Of a stretch of DNA of 37,751 nt, positions 17,995-24,846 are shown in pieces. Origin of the DNA: an uncultured Clostridia bacterium (GTDB lineage: Bacteria > Bacillota > Clostridia > Christensenellales > Borkfalkiaceae); assembly GCA_947629485.1 (NCBI GenBank), contig CANRDX010000014.1, positions 1-37,751 on the forward strand. The letters run 5' to 3'. Under the pieces are notes generated by a model, which saw only the letters and a list, made by a program, of their open reading frames with translations, was not told the origin of the DNA and did not search any database. The translations under genes and the position numbers were made by a program. The stretch's first letter is position 1; the number at the start of each line of letters is the position of its first letter.

Positions 17995-18177
17995 AGCGAG
18001 CTTAATAACATCCCCCTTTCTCTCCGATCACGGAAAATCTCATCTCCGACGTCATATCGGAGTGCCTCCTCTCCGTCATGGTAGAGCGACAAATGTTCCC
18101 GCGACATGCGAATATAATTTTCAATATCGTGCGATGTTTCTATTTTTTTGAATGACTTGCTTGGAAAAGTTTGTCAT
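17958..18177 (-). pseudogene. Possible decayed or frameshifted small gene
   Basis: On the minus strand an ATG at 18177 opens a frame that stops after 18 codons. A one-base shift at the A7 run (T7 on plus, 18143-18149) joins it to a frame running to 17958. That frame includes the coherent-looking string YIRMSREHLSLYHDGEEALR and an inner ATG at 18107 (49 codons). Codon choice and residue mix look like real protein, but I recognise no family and see no ribosome-binding site. It could be a remnant, a small gene starting at 18107, or chance. Confidence 0.3.
17977..18003 (+). terminator. Hairpin at the aroA stop codon
   Basis: Perfect 11-bp stem AAGCTCGCTTC (17977-17987) with GAAGCGAGCTT (17993-18003), five-base loop, containing the aroA stop codon. 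No strong T run follows, so it may be a weak terminator or an mRNA 3'-end stabiliser. Confidence 0.5.
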
Positions 18178-18214
18178 ATCATCAGTTTTTTTTATGAATT
18201 TCATCAGAAAATCA

Positions 18215-18243
18215 TTGCAATCGACGGGGAAGTTTAGTATAAT
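18215..18243 (+). promoter_or_regulatory. Promoter of the first XRE gene (predicted leaderless)
   Basis: -35 TTGCAA (18215-18220), 17-bp spacer, -10 TATAAT (18238-18243). The ATG follows after six bases with no ribosome-binding site. Upstream the sequence CATCAG occurs twice. Confidence 0.78.
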
Positions 18244-18249
18244 ATTCTC

Positions 18250-18453
18250 ATGAAAGTTTTTGCAGAACGGCTCATGGAACTGAGAAAAGAACGAGGCCTT
18301 TCACAAGCGACGGTAGCGAGGGATCTGAGCGTCAGTTTGGGAATCGTATGCTATTGGGAAACCAACAAAAGCGACCCGACGGCATCGAATATAGCAAAGA
18401 TCGCACGCTATTTTAACGTCACCTCGGATTATCTCCTCGGGCTTTCGGATTAA
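18250..18453 (+). CDS. Small XRE-family helix-turn-helix regulator
   Basis: 67 residues consisting almost only of a Cro/CI-type helix-turn-helix: FAERLMELRKERGLSQATVA, then SVSLGIVCYWETNKSDP, then YFNVTSDYLLGL. Such proteins act as DNA-binding repressors. It is clearly similar to the second XRE gene at 24298-24525 (shared FAERL, LS, W..N, P.A.NI, F..SD.LLGL positions). It sits alone between aroA and the convergent M50 gene. Its targets are not obvious; unlike the second copy, no clean paired palindrome was found near its promoter. Confidence 0.88.
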   Translation: MKVFAERLMELRKERGLSQATVARDLSVSLGIVCYWETNKSDPTASNIAKIARYFNVTSDYLLGLSD

Positions 18454-18543
18454 AGCGCCGTTATCAATTACAACTTCATATCCTCTGCGGCATACAGCCT
18501 GACAAAAATTTCACGTATCTACGGAAATATAAATTTTGCGACG

Positions 18544-18567
18544 ATTCTGCTTATGGCAGAATTTTTT
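18544..18567 (+). terminator. Terminator of the first XRE gene
   Basis: Stem ATTCTGC (18544-18550)/GCAGAAT (18556-18562), five-base loop, followed by a T run to 18567. It overlaps the stop codon of the convergent M50 gene. Confidence 0.75.
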
Positions 18568-19480
18568 CATTTTCTGCGGATGTGAGCGCGGCTTCGAGAA
18601 GCGCGATCCCGCGGAGCGGACCTCCGCACGATTCCAGCTTCCCGCCGCGGAAAAAGCGCCCGTAACGAGCGAGTTCCTCCTTCGCTTCCTCCGTAAGCTC
18701 CTCCGAAAACGAGGAAAGGCGAATAAAAACCGCCTCGGCGTCCGCCCTTCTCCCCTTTGCAAGCAGAAATTGCATTTGCAGAAGAAGAAGCGCATGCAGG
18801 GCGGGAAGATCTGCCCGCACCACGGGCGCGCCGAAGAGCGTCTCCTCGGGAATATCCTCAAATGCCCCGCGGTACAAGATCCCCTGCGCTTCGAGAACGC
18901 GGATCGCAACGTTCTCCTCCGCACTGTTTCGCAAGATGTCGAAAGCGACCCGACCGTCCGTCTTTCCCGCGGGAAGTTCGGCGGGATAGAGCGCCGCGAA
19001 CCCCTCGAAGATACACAGCGGCGCGAAAAGCTCGAAGAAAAGCAATGCGGGATAGGCGGGCAAGAGAAAATAGAGCGGCAAAAAAATCGCGCCGTAGCAT
19101 AAATTCAAGGCCGCGCCGCCCACCGTCGTAGCAAAATGCCTGCCCCGCATCCTTCCGCCGGAACGGGGAAAGAACGCGCTCTCCCCCGCCGTCTGCGTAT
19201 AGAGGGAAACTTGCAGCCGCGGGCGTTTGAAGCAGTTGACGAGAACGTGGCCGACGCGCACGGAAACGAACTTCATTCCGCTCAATAAGCCGAATACGAG
19301 GTGCCCGCATTCATGGACGAGAACATTGAGGGGAAGAAGGAGCAAAACGACCGCCGCGATCGCCAAAAGATAGGCTTCCGCATGCGAAAAATACCACATC
19401 AGGATCATCGAAGCGATCGCCGCGCACAGTCCCAACGCGTTCACAACGGAATATGTAATCTGTTTCGCCCTTCCGCTCAT
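18551..19480 (-). CDS. M50 (site-2 protease-like) membrane metallopeptidase
   Basis: 309 residues with about five membrane helices. The zinc motif HECGH (56-60) lies in a helix, and the probable third ligand, Asp175 in AGKTDG, lies after the central helices, as in site-2 proteases. About 100 C-terminal residues form a helical soluble region without PDZ signature. Members cleave membrane-embedded substrates; the target is unknown. The start overlaps the Ppx/GppA-like stop as ATGA, and GGGGG lies about five bases upstream. Third gene of the divIC operon. A role in sporulation processing is only suggested by the nearby yabP, yabQ and divIC. Confidence 0.87.
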   Translation of the reverse strand: MSGRAKQITYSVVNALGLCAAIASMILMWYFSHAEAYLLAIAAVVLLLLPLNVLVHECGHLVFGLLSGMKFVSVRVGHVLVNCFKRPRLQVSLYTQTAGESAFFPRSGGRMRGRHFATTVGGAALNLCYGAIFLPLYFLLPAYPALLFFELFAPLCIFEGFAALYPAELPAGKTDGRVAFDILRNSAEENVAIRVLEAQGILYRGAFEDIPEETLFGAPVVRADLPALHALLLLQMQFLLAKGRRADAEAVFIRLSSFSEELTEEAKEELARYGRFFRGGKLESCGGPLRGIALLEAALTSAENEKILP

Positions 19481-20328
19481 GCCAGCCCCCTTTTTAGCAG
19501 ATATCCTTCGAGATTGTCCCGATCGGAAAACCTCACTTCATCAAGCCCCAGCCTTCTCATGATCTCATAGAGAAGCAGCGTGCCGCCCGCGATGATGTCC
19601 GCGCGGCGCGGATCCATGCCCGCAATCTTTCGCCGCTCGTCTACGGAGAGGGCGAACAGCCGCTCGGCACAATCCTTTACCCACGTTGCGGGAAGCGGCG
19701 TATCCTGCAATGCCGCCCCGTCGTAGGCGGCGAGACCGAGCTTCACGCAAGCGAGCGTGGAGGCGGTGCCGCCGATCGCATAGGTCGGAAAGCGCGCAGG
19801 CGCCCCGTCAAGCGCGCAAAGCACGCGCCCGATCTCCTTGCGCAAGGCGTCTTTTTTCTCTTTGCACCGATCGAAGAGGGTCACGCAGCCGAGCGGGAGG
19901 CTCACCGAAAATTCGGGCTTGCCCTTCTTGAACAAGATCTCCGTACTCGCGCCACCGATATCGACGATCCCCCCTTCCTCCGCGGTTCCCAACGCGCCGA
20001 GCATGCCCAAAAGCGCCTCTTCCTCGCCGGATACGACGTCGATCTCCACCCCGCACGTTTTTTTCACGCGCAAACAAAAAGCGGCTCCGTTACTTGCGGA
20101 ACGCACCGCCGCGGTCGCAAAGGCGTAGAGCGCCGCCCCCTCTTGTTCGGCGACCGTGCGGCAGAGGGCGATCGCCTCAACAGTCCGCTTCATCGCCGCC
20201 TCCGAAAGAAGCCTGTCCGCTCCCTCGGCGAGCCGCGTCGTAAAAACCTTTTTATATAAAGATTTTCCGTTCGCCCAAAGCATGAGGCGAACGGAATTGG
20301 AACCTATATCGAGAATCGCAAATTTCAT
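19477..20328 (-). CDS. Ppx/GppA-family exopolyphosphatase-like protein
   Basis: 283 residues with the actin-like ASKHA fold of Ppx/GppA phosphatases: LDIGSNSVRLML at the N-terminus, the second phosphate loop GGIVDIGGASTEI, and the adenosine-like motif YAIGGTASTLAC. It is a short form lacking the C-terminal helical/HD domain. It likely hydrolyses polyphosphate or pppGpp. The start ATG at 20328 overlaps the divIC stop as ATGA; the open frame upstream to 20379 lies inside divIC. In Clostridia a Ppx-like gene commonly lies next to the divIC cluster. Confidence 0.9.
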   Translation of the reverse strand: MKFAILDIGSNSVRLMLWANGKSLYKKVFTTRLAEGADRLLSEAAMKRTVEAIALCRTVAEQEGAALYAFATAAVRSASNGAAFCLRVKKTCGVEIDVVSGEEEALLGMLGALGTAEEGGIVDIGGASTEILFKKGKPEFSVSLPLGCVTLFDRCKEKKDALRKEIGRVLCALDGAPARFPTYAIGGTASTLACVKLGLAAYDGAALQDTPLPATWVKDCAERLFALSVDERRKIAGMDPRRADIIAGGTLLLYEIMRRLGLDEVRFSDRDNLEGYLLKRGLA

Positions 20329-20606
20329 CAGTTGCCCGGGGTCACCCAACCCTGTTTCAGCGCTTGGAAATACAGCCATTCCTCTCCCTCGTAGTATTCG
20401 AGATCGGAACGCCCCTCTTCGACAAGTTGTTCGTAGCGGGCCGTCGCGTCTTTCAGATCATCTAACTTCGACTGTTTGACGCCCATGCGAACAAATTGCA
20501 CGACGAGGATCACGGTGAGCGCAATGATGAGGAGGACGCCCGCCACCGTAATCGCGACCGCGATCCTACGCGATTTTTCTTCGGATAACGTACTTTTTTT
20601 CGCCAT
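20328..20606 (-). CDS. divIC: DivIC/FtsB-like septum protein
   Basis: 92 residues: short cytoplasmic N-terminus, one membrane helix (about 14-38), then a heptad-like coiled coil (about 44-70) and the short terminal segment YFQALKQGWV. This is the layout of septum formation initiator proteins that pair with FtsL in the divisome. The ATG at 20606 has AAGGAA five bases upstream and its own promoter, which lies within yabQ. The yabP-yabQ-divIC order is conserved in spore formers, which strengthens the call. Confidence 0.85.
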   Translation of the reverse strand: MAKKSTLSEEKSRRIAVAITVAGVLLIIALTVILVVQFVRMGVKQSKLDDLKDATARYEQLVEEGRSDLEYYEGEEWLYFQALKQGWVTPGN

Positions 20607-20926
20607 GATCGTTCCTTACAGTGTCTTTTGTAACCATTATATACCCTGTTTCCGAAAAATGCAACCATTTTATGAAAACTTTTACGGTATAGGAATATTC
20701 CGAAGGCGAGCGCAAGTGCCATATAGAACCGAAAATCGGGAAATTTACACGCAACGGAGATCCACAGATACAGCGCCGTAAACGCGACGCAGAACAAAAG
20801 ATCGCAGACAACGCGCCACCATTTGCCGCGAAATATCGGGCGGAACGCCAAAACTCCGTCGTATAAAGCTCCTCCCGCAACGCCGATCAAAATGCAGACG
20901 AGCGAAAAATAGATCTGCTCGCGCAT
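20510..20926 (-). CDS. yabQ: YabQ-like spore cortex membrane protein
   Basis: 138 residues with about three membrane helices (near 5-25, 38-58 and 62-80), matching YabQ, a forespore-envelope protein needed for cortex formation. The ATG follows the yabP stop by one base (TGATATG), so it is probably translated by coupling. The last 33 codons or so overlap divIC in another frame and read as a basic, Ser-rich tail. Such an extended overlap is odd: either the stop has drifted into divIC or a frameshift separates the real end. Confidence 0.82.
   Translation of the reverse strand: MREQIYFSLVCILIGVAGGALYDGVLAFRPIFRGKWWRVVCDLLFCVAFTALYLWISVACKFPDFRFYMALALAFGIFLYRKSFHKMVAFFGNRVYNGYKRHCKERSWRKKVRYPKKNRVGSRSRLRWRASSSSLRSP
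20636..20664 (-). promoter_or_regulatory. Promoter of divIC - Ppx-like - M50 operon
   Basis: Minus strand: -35 TTGCAT (20659-20664), 17-bp spacer, -10 TATAAT (20636-20641), inside the yabQ coding region, about 30 nt before the divIC ATG. Confidence 0.75.
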
Positions 20927-20927
20927 A

Positions 20928-21185
20928 TCAACGGAACAACCGTTTGAGGGCGCTCCCCTTCGCCCCGCCGAATTTGATGGAAACGATCTCTCCGCTCGCC
21001 GCAAAATTTCCGCTCCCCTCGGAAAAAGCCAGCACTTTAAGGCGGCTCCCGCCGATGAGCAGCCGTTTTCCGTTCACAGTGAGCGAGATCGCGCTGTCGG
21101 AAAAGGAATCGACGGAGGAAACACCCGTAAGCGTGAGCTTTTCCTGCTGTTCGAGAGTGAGTACGCTATGTTTTACTTCCTGCAT
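20928..21185 (-). CDS. yabP: YabP-like sporulation protein
   Basis: 85-residue YabP/YqfC-type protein: LTLEQQEKLTLTGVSSVDSF, ISLTVNGKRLLIGGSRLKV, and a closing segment FSEGSGNFAASGEIVSIKF are family features. YabP is made in the mother cell under sigma-E and is needed for the spore cortex. A sigma-E-like promoter lies immediately upstream. Followed directly by yabQ. Confidence 0.9.
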   Translation of the reverse strand: MQEVKHSVLTLEQQEKLTLTGVSSVDSFSDSAISLTVNGKRLLIGGSRLKVLAFSEGSGNFAASGEIVSIKFGGAKGSALKRLFR

Positions 21186-21191
21186 ATCCCA

Positions 21192-21220
21192 ATCCTATGT
21201 AAATGAATGGCTTGATATTC
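21192..21220 (-). promoter_or_regulatory. Candidate sigma-E promoter of yabP-yabQ
   Basis: Minus strand: -35-like GAATATC (21214-21220), 14-bp spacer, -10-like CATAGGAT (21192-21199), compared with the sigma-E pattern of ATATT and CATACAAT (6 of 8 at -10). It ends six bases before the ATG, so the transcript would have almost no leader. Confidence 0.5.
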
Positions 21221-21240
21221 ATAAAATTTGGGCGAAAAGA

Positions 21241-21268
21241 GTAAAAGAAAACCCCGCTTTTGCGGGGT
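21241..21268 (-). terminator. typA terminator
   Basis: Stem ACCCCGC/GCGGGGT with an AAAA loop on the minus strand (21251-21268), followed by TTTCTTTT. It lies 36 nt after the typA stop. Confidence 0.9.
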
Positions 21269-21269
21269 C

Positions 21270-21300
21270 TGCATTGTATTATGCGTGACATAATACCTTG
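21270..21300. repeat. Imperfect inverted repeat between typA stop and terminator
   Basis: Perfect arms GTATTATG (21276-21283) and CATAATAC (21289-21296) around CGTGA, extended outward by TGCA/TGCA across a two-base mismatch. It may extend the terminator hairpin region or be a protein site. Confidence 0.6.
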
Positions 21301-21303
21301 CAT

Positions 21304-23130
21304 TTAGTTCAATTTCGCCTTTGCGCGCGCCTTTGCACGCAGTTCCCCGTCGAGTATGCGCTTTCTGATGCGCACATTCTGCGGCGTGATTTCAAGGAGT
21401 TCGTCGTCTCCGATGAATTCGAGAGCCTCTTCAAGCGAAAGGCGCTTGGGCGGAATGAGGCGAAGCGCTTCGTCCGACGACGACGAACGCGTATTGGTGA
21501 GGTGCTTCGTCTTGCAGACGTTGACGTTGATATCCTCCGCCTTCGGCGACACGCCGATCACCATTCCCTCGTAGACCTGCGTTCCCGCGCCGATAAAGAG
21601 CATTCCCCTGCCCTGCGCGTTGAACAGCCCGTAGGTGACTGCCTCGCCCGTTTCAAAAGCGACCAGAGAACCCGTCTGTTTGCGCACGATCTCGCCCTTG
21701 TAGGGCTGATACTCGAAGAACACGGAGTTCATCACGCCCTCGCCCTTCGTATCCGTGAGAAATTCGCTCTTGTAGCCGAACAGCCCGCGAGCGGGGACAA
21801 GAAATTCAAGGCGAATGCGCGAACCCATCGCGCTCATATGCACAAGCTCCCCTTTGCGCTCGCCCATGCTTTCAAACACAACGCCCGTGCTGTTTTCGGG
21901 CACATCGACGATCAACCGCTCGACGGGTTCATACCGTGCACCGTCGATCTCTTTATAGAGAACTTTGGGGGAACTTACCTGAAACTCGTAGCCCTCGCGC
22001 CGCATGGTCTCGATGAGAATGGAGAGGTGCATTTCCCCCCTTCCGCTCACGCGGAAGGAATCGGTGGAATCGGTATCCTCCACTTTCAGGGAGACGTCGC
22101 GCAGAAGTTCACGGTACAGCCGTTCGCGAAGATGCCGCGTCGTGACGAACTTCCCCTCCTTCCCCGCAAAAGGAGAATCGTTGACGGAAAAGATCATCTC
22201 CACCGTCGGTTCGGAGATCTTGACGAAGGGGACGGCTTCGACGCACTCGGGAGAGGCGATCGTATCGCCGATATTGATATTCTCCAAGCCCGAGAAGCAC
22301 ACGATATCGCCCGCCCGCGCGCTTGCGCACGGGACGCGCTGCAAGCCTTCGATCTCATAGAGATTGACGAGTTTGCCGCGCGCGTTCACGTCGCTGTGAT
22401 TATAATTGCAGACGGTAACTTCCGCGCCCTGACGGGCGACGCCGCGTTCGATCCTTCCGATGCCGATCCTTCCCACATAGTCATTGTAGTCGATGGACGA
22501 GACGAGAAGCTGCAAAGGTCCCTCGTCGTCCACCTCGAGGGGCGGGAAGTGCTCCAAGATCGTATCGAAGAGCGGTTTCAGATCGGTGCCCGTCTCCTTT
22601 TCGTTTAGCGAGGACGTGCCCGCCCTGCCCGAACAAAAGACGAAGGGGCTTTCGAGCTGCTCGTCGGAAGCGTTGAGATCCATGAGAAGCTCCAACACCT
22701 CGTCGATCACTTCCTTGACGCGCGCGTCGGGGCGATCCACCTTGTTGACGACGATGATGAGCTTGTGCCCCATTTCGAGCGCCTTCTGCGTGACGAACCG
22801 CGTCTGCGGCATGGGGCCTTCGGCGGCGTCCACGAGAATGAGAACGCCCGAGACCATCTTCAAACTGCGCTCCACCTCGCCCGAGAAATCGGCGTGGCCG
22901 GGCGTATCGACGATGTTGATCTTCACCCCGTTGTAATGGATGGAGGTATTTTTCGCCAAAATGGTGATCCCGCGCTCGCGCTCCAAGTCTCCGCTGTCCA
23001 TCACGCGTTCTTCGACGACTTGGTTCTCGCGGAACGCGCCGCTTTGTTTCAGCATTTGATCGACGAGCGTCGTCTTGCCGTGATCGACGTGCGCAATGAT
23101 AGCAATGTTTCTTAAATCGTCTCTCAGCAT
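21304..23130 (-). CDS. typA: Translational GTPase TypA/BipA
   Basis: Ribosome-associated GTPase that helps ribosome assembly and stress adaptation. 608 residues, the standard length. G1 AHVDHGKT (13-20), G3 DTPGHADF, G4 NKVD, the beta-barrel domain, EF-G-like domains III and V (SGRGEMHLSIL) and the TypA-specific C-terminus with NVCKTKHLTNTRSS. The ATG at 23130 has only a loose GGGAAAAG upstream. A 13-bp sequence is repeated at the -10 and at the start codon. Confidence 0.97.
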   Translation of the reverse strand: MLRDDLRNIAIIAHVDHGKTTLVDQMLKQSGAFRENQVVEERVMDSGDLERERGITILAKNTSIHYNGVKINIVDTPGHADFSGEVERSLKMVSGVLILVDAAEGPMPQTRFVTQKALEMGHKLIIVVNKVDRPDARVKEVIDEVLELLMDLNASDEQLESPFVFCSGRAGTSSLNEKETGTDLKPLFDTILEHFPPLEVDDEGPLQLLVSSIDYNDYVGRIGIGRIERGVARQGAEVTVCNYNHSDVNARGKLVNLYEIEGLQRVPCASARAGDIVCFSGLENINIGDTIASPECVEAVPFVKISEPTVEMIFSVNDSPFAGKEGKFVTTRHLRERLYRELLRDVSLKVEDTDSTDSFRVSGRGEMHLSILIETMRREGYEFQVSSPKVLYKEIDGARYEPVERLIVDVPENSTGVVFESMGERKGELVHMSAMGSRIRLEFLVPARGLFGYKSEFLTDTKGEGVMNSVFFEYQPYKGEIVRKQTGSLVAFETGEAVTYGLFNAQGRGMLFIGAGTQVYEGMVIGVSPKAEDINVNVCKTKHLTNTRSSSSDEALRLIPPKRLSLEEALEFIGDDELLEITPQNVRIRKRILDGELRAKARAKAKLN

Positions 23131-23161
23131 AGTACTTTTCCCTGCTTAAAATCCAAAGAAG

Positions 23162-23190
23162 ATTATAGTACTTTTCCGCCCTTTTGACAA
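23162..23190 (-). promoter_or_regulatory. typA sigma-A promoter
   Basis: Minus strand: -35 TTGTCA (23185-23190), 17-bp spacer, -10 TATAAT (23162-23167). It begins next to the T run of the upstream lipoprotein gene's terminator. Confidence 0.88.
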
Positions 23191-23191
23191 G

Positions 23192-23224
23192 AAAAATGGG
23201 GCGGAATCGAAAAATTTCCGTCCC
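23192..23224 (-). terminator. Terminator of the AT-rich lipoprotein gene
   Basis: Minus strand GGGACGGAA ... TTCCGCCCC (stem 23198-23224, one A-C mismatch) followed by ATTTTTCTT. It is about 100 nt after the lipoprotein stop; the stretch between (23225-23322) is AT-rich and holds no recognisable gene. Confidence 0.7.
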
Positions 23225-23322
23225 AAAAAAATTTCAATCAACGAATATCAAAATTAAAATCTCCTATCTTTATTTTGGCTCAATATTTTGAGAGCGTTCT
23301 TTTCCATTTTTCCAAATAAGTT

Positions 23323-24216
23323 TTATTGCAAGCAATCCTCAATATAATCAACCATAGTTATGTCTTTTTCATCATAACTTGCAATCAACCAAGAAAGATC
23401 TTTACCATTTAAAATATTGTCCACCGCATGCGGGTTTTTGCCAACGACAGTAACTCTAACTAATTTTTTTTCATCAGAATATACATTTTTAACAAAAAAT
23501 CTCGAATTATATATTGTAATGGAACCCATATCATGTCCTATATCCGTCCCATGAACTTCACCTACAAATGAATCGTAAACGTCCACCAATTCAAAATTCT
23601 TGAATTGGTCGGTCATTGTAGTTTCGCTAACCTCATATATAGAATCTTGTACCCCGAATTTTTCCAAACGCTCTTTTACTCTTGGCCATATTCCTTCCAA
23701 ATCTTGCTGCGTTACGGATTGTTCAACAGAAATCGGAGCGCCTACTGTTACTATTGGGCGTTTATCGCGGTTTTCATCAAGGTAATTTATTAAATCTTTT
23801 ACACTCTTAATATTCCCATCATTAAACGCATTATCCAAATCGGATTTAAACCGAAAAGTTTGAAACCGTTTATGATTATCCTCTGTTACATAAGCACCAA
23901 ATTCGTTTTGTGATTTCTCTGCATTGAAATTAAAATAAACAATTTCGTCTAAGGAGGCATCAACCCTGTTCTTCTTTAAATCTACTGTATAATAATCCGT
24001 TTCTCCGAACCAATTTTGAATTGTTTGTTTGATAAGCGGCAGGTTGTATTGCATCTGGCCGTCAATCTCTGTTTGAAGTTGTTGATCGGTATCAGTTCCG
24101 TCCGGAGTTTTGTCCGTTATGTGAACTCTGGCAATACTACATGCTCCAAGCCCAAAAACCACTACCGGCAGCATTGCGAGCGTCAACGCCAAAATTTCTT
24201 TCCTTTTAGACCACAT
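23323..24216 (-). CDS. Uncharacterised lipoprotein in an AT-rich module
   Basis: 297 residues. The N-terminus is a lipoprotein signal: MWSKRKE, a hydrophobic stretch, and lipobox GLGAC with Cys26. The mature part is soluble and mixed alpha/beta in appearance, with many Asp, Asn and Lys residues; I recognise no family. The codons are visibly AT-rich, unlike the flanking typA and lemA genes, suggesting transfer from elsewhere. ATG 24216 has a strong GGAGG seven bases upstream and a perfect promoter whose spacer is a palindromic operator. Expression is probably controlled by the divergent XRE protein. It would sit on the outer face of the membrane. Confidence 0.82.
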   Translation of the reverse strand: MWSKRKEILALTLAMLPVVVFGLGACSIARVHITDKTPDGTDTDQQLQTEIDGQMQYNLPLIKQTIQNWFGETDYYTVDLKKNRVDASLDEIVYFNFNAEKSQNEFGAYVTEDNHKRFQTFRFKSDLDNAFNDGNIKSVKDLINYLDENRDKRPIVTVGAPISVEQSVTQQDLEGIWPRVKERLEKFGVQDSIYEVSETTMTDQFKNFELVDVYDSFVGEVHGTDIGHDMGSITIYNSRFFVKNVYSDEKKLVRVTVVGKNPHAVDNILNGKDLSWLIASYDEKDITMVDYIEDCLQ

Positions 24217-24234
24217 AAAGCACCTCCTTATAAT

Positions 24235-24263
24235 ATTATATTGTAAGATATATCTTATGTCAA
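24235..24263 (-). promoter_or_regulatory. Lipoprotein promoter with operator in its spacer
   Basis: Minus strand: -35 TTGACA (24258-24263), 17-bp spacer, -10 TATAAT (24235-24240). The spacer contains the perfect palindrome TAAGATATATCTTA (24244-24257), so a bound repressor would block RNA polymerase. Confidence 0.9.
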
Positions 24264-24287
24264 GCGTTTTTCGTAAGATTTTTCTTA
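24244..24287. promoter_or_regulatory. Paired operators TAAGA-N4-TCTTA for the XRE regulator
   Basis: Two sites with identical half-sites: TAAGA-TATA-TCTTA (24244-24257) and TAAGA-TTTT-TCTTA (24274-24287), 30 bp centre to centre, about three helical turns. The first fills the spacer of the lipoprotein promoter; the second covers the spacer and first bases of the -10 of the XRE promoter. Binding by the XRE protein is inferred from this layout. Confidence 0.8.
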
Positions 24288-24291
24288 TAAT
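24286..24291 (+). promoter_or_regulatory. -10 box of the second XRE gene (predicted leaderless)
   Basis: TATAAT at 24286-24291 is followed by six bases and the ATG. No clear -35 stands 17 bp upstream; the box overlaps the second operator by two bases. No ribosome-binding site. Confidence 0.65.
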
Positions 24292-24297
24292 ATAGAT

Positions 24298-24525
24298 ATG
24301 AGAAACAAATTTGCCGAAAGACTGAGCGATTTGTTGGAATCAAATGGTCTATCAAAGCGTGCATTTGCGGAAAAAATCGGCGTCTCTGCGATGAGTGTAT
24401 CCGATTGGACAAACGGAAACGTGCAACCGTGCGCAGAAAATATCTATTTGGCAGCCGAATTCTTTCACATAAGTTCTGACTTCTTGCTTGGATTGGAGGA
24501 TGAGACAGGCGCAAAAAAATACTAA
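24298..24525 (+). CDS. Small XRE-family regulator, divergent from the lipoprotein gene
   Basis: 75 residues, essentially one Cro/CI helix-turn-helix (FAERLSDLLESNGLSKRAFA, GVSAMSVSDWTNGNVQP, FFHISSDFLLGL) plus a short polar tail. Similar to the XRE gene at 18250-18453. It likely represses both itself and the lipoprotein gene through the paired palindromes between them. The ATG lies six bases after TATAAT, so the mRNA is probably leaderless. No obvious sensor domain, so the inducing signal is unclear. Confidence 0.9.
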   Translation: MRNKFAERLSDLLESNGLSKRAFAEKIGVSAMSVSDWTNGNVQPCAENIYLAAEFFHISSDFLLGLEDETGAKKY

Positions 24526-24534
24526 AATAATTAT

Positions 24535-24553
24535 CCCCGCGTAAAACGCGGGG
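24535..24553 (+). terminator. Terminator of the second XRE gene
   Basis: Stem CCCCGCG (24535-24541)/CGCGGGG (24547-24553), five-base loop, then TATTTCATTTT. It starts nine bases after the stop codon. Confidence 0.8.
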
Positions 24554-24846
24554 TATTTCATTTTCGGGCATAGCCCTAATCGTTACAGGCGGCGCACAAG
24601 TGCGCATAATATCGACCTGCCAGTCGTGCATTTGTTACTTGCTACCCGTGAACGGGTCTTTTTTCCTTGCCCACCCCTCCGAGGGGAAAATTTTGCTTTT
24701 CTGTCAAAGATTGATAATCTTTGGCGCAAAATTTTCTTGGCATTTGCCCATATGCACGGGCAAATGCTGACCGAACGCGGGGTTCTACCCGCGTGAGAGG
24801 GTGTCACGAGCAATGCGAGTGACGGAAGGGGTGTCATACTTATAAT

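Noticed and set aside
21298-22608. Long plus-strand open frame (436 codons) opposite typA
   Set aside because: Antisense shadow of typA in GC-rich DNA; the translated residues are mostly Arg, His, Asp and Ala with no fold-like pattern or ribosome-binding site. Similar long antisense frames opposite adhE, valS, the DUF3137-like gene and rnr were rejected for the same reason.
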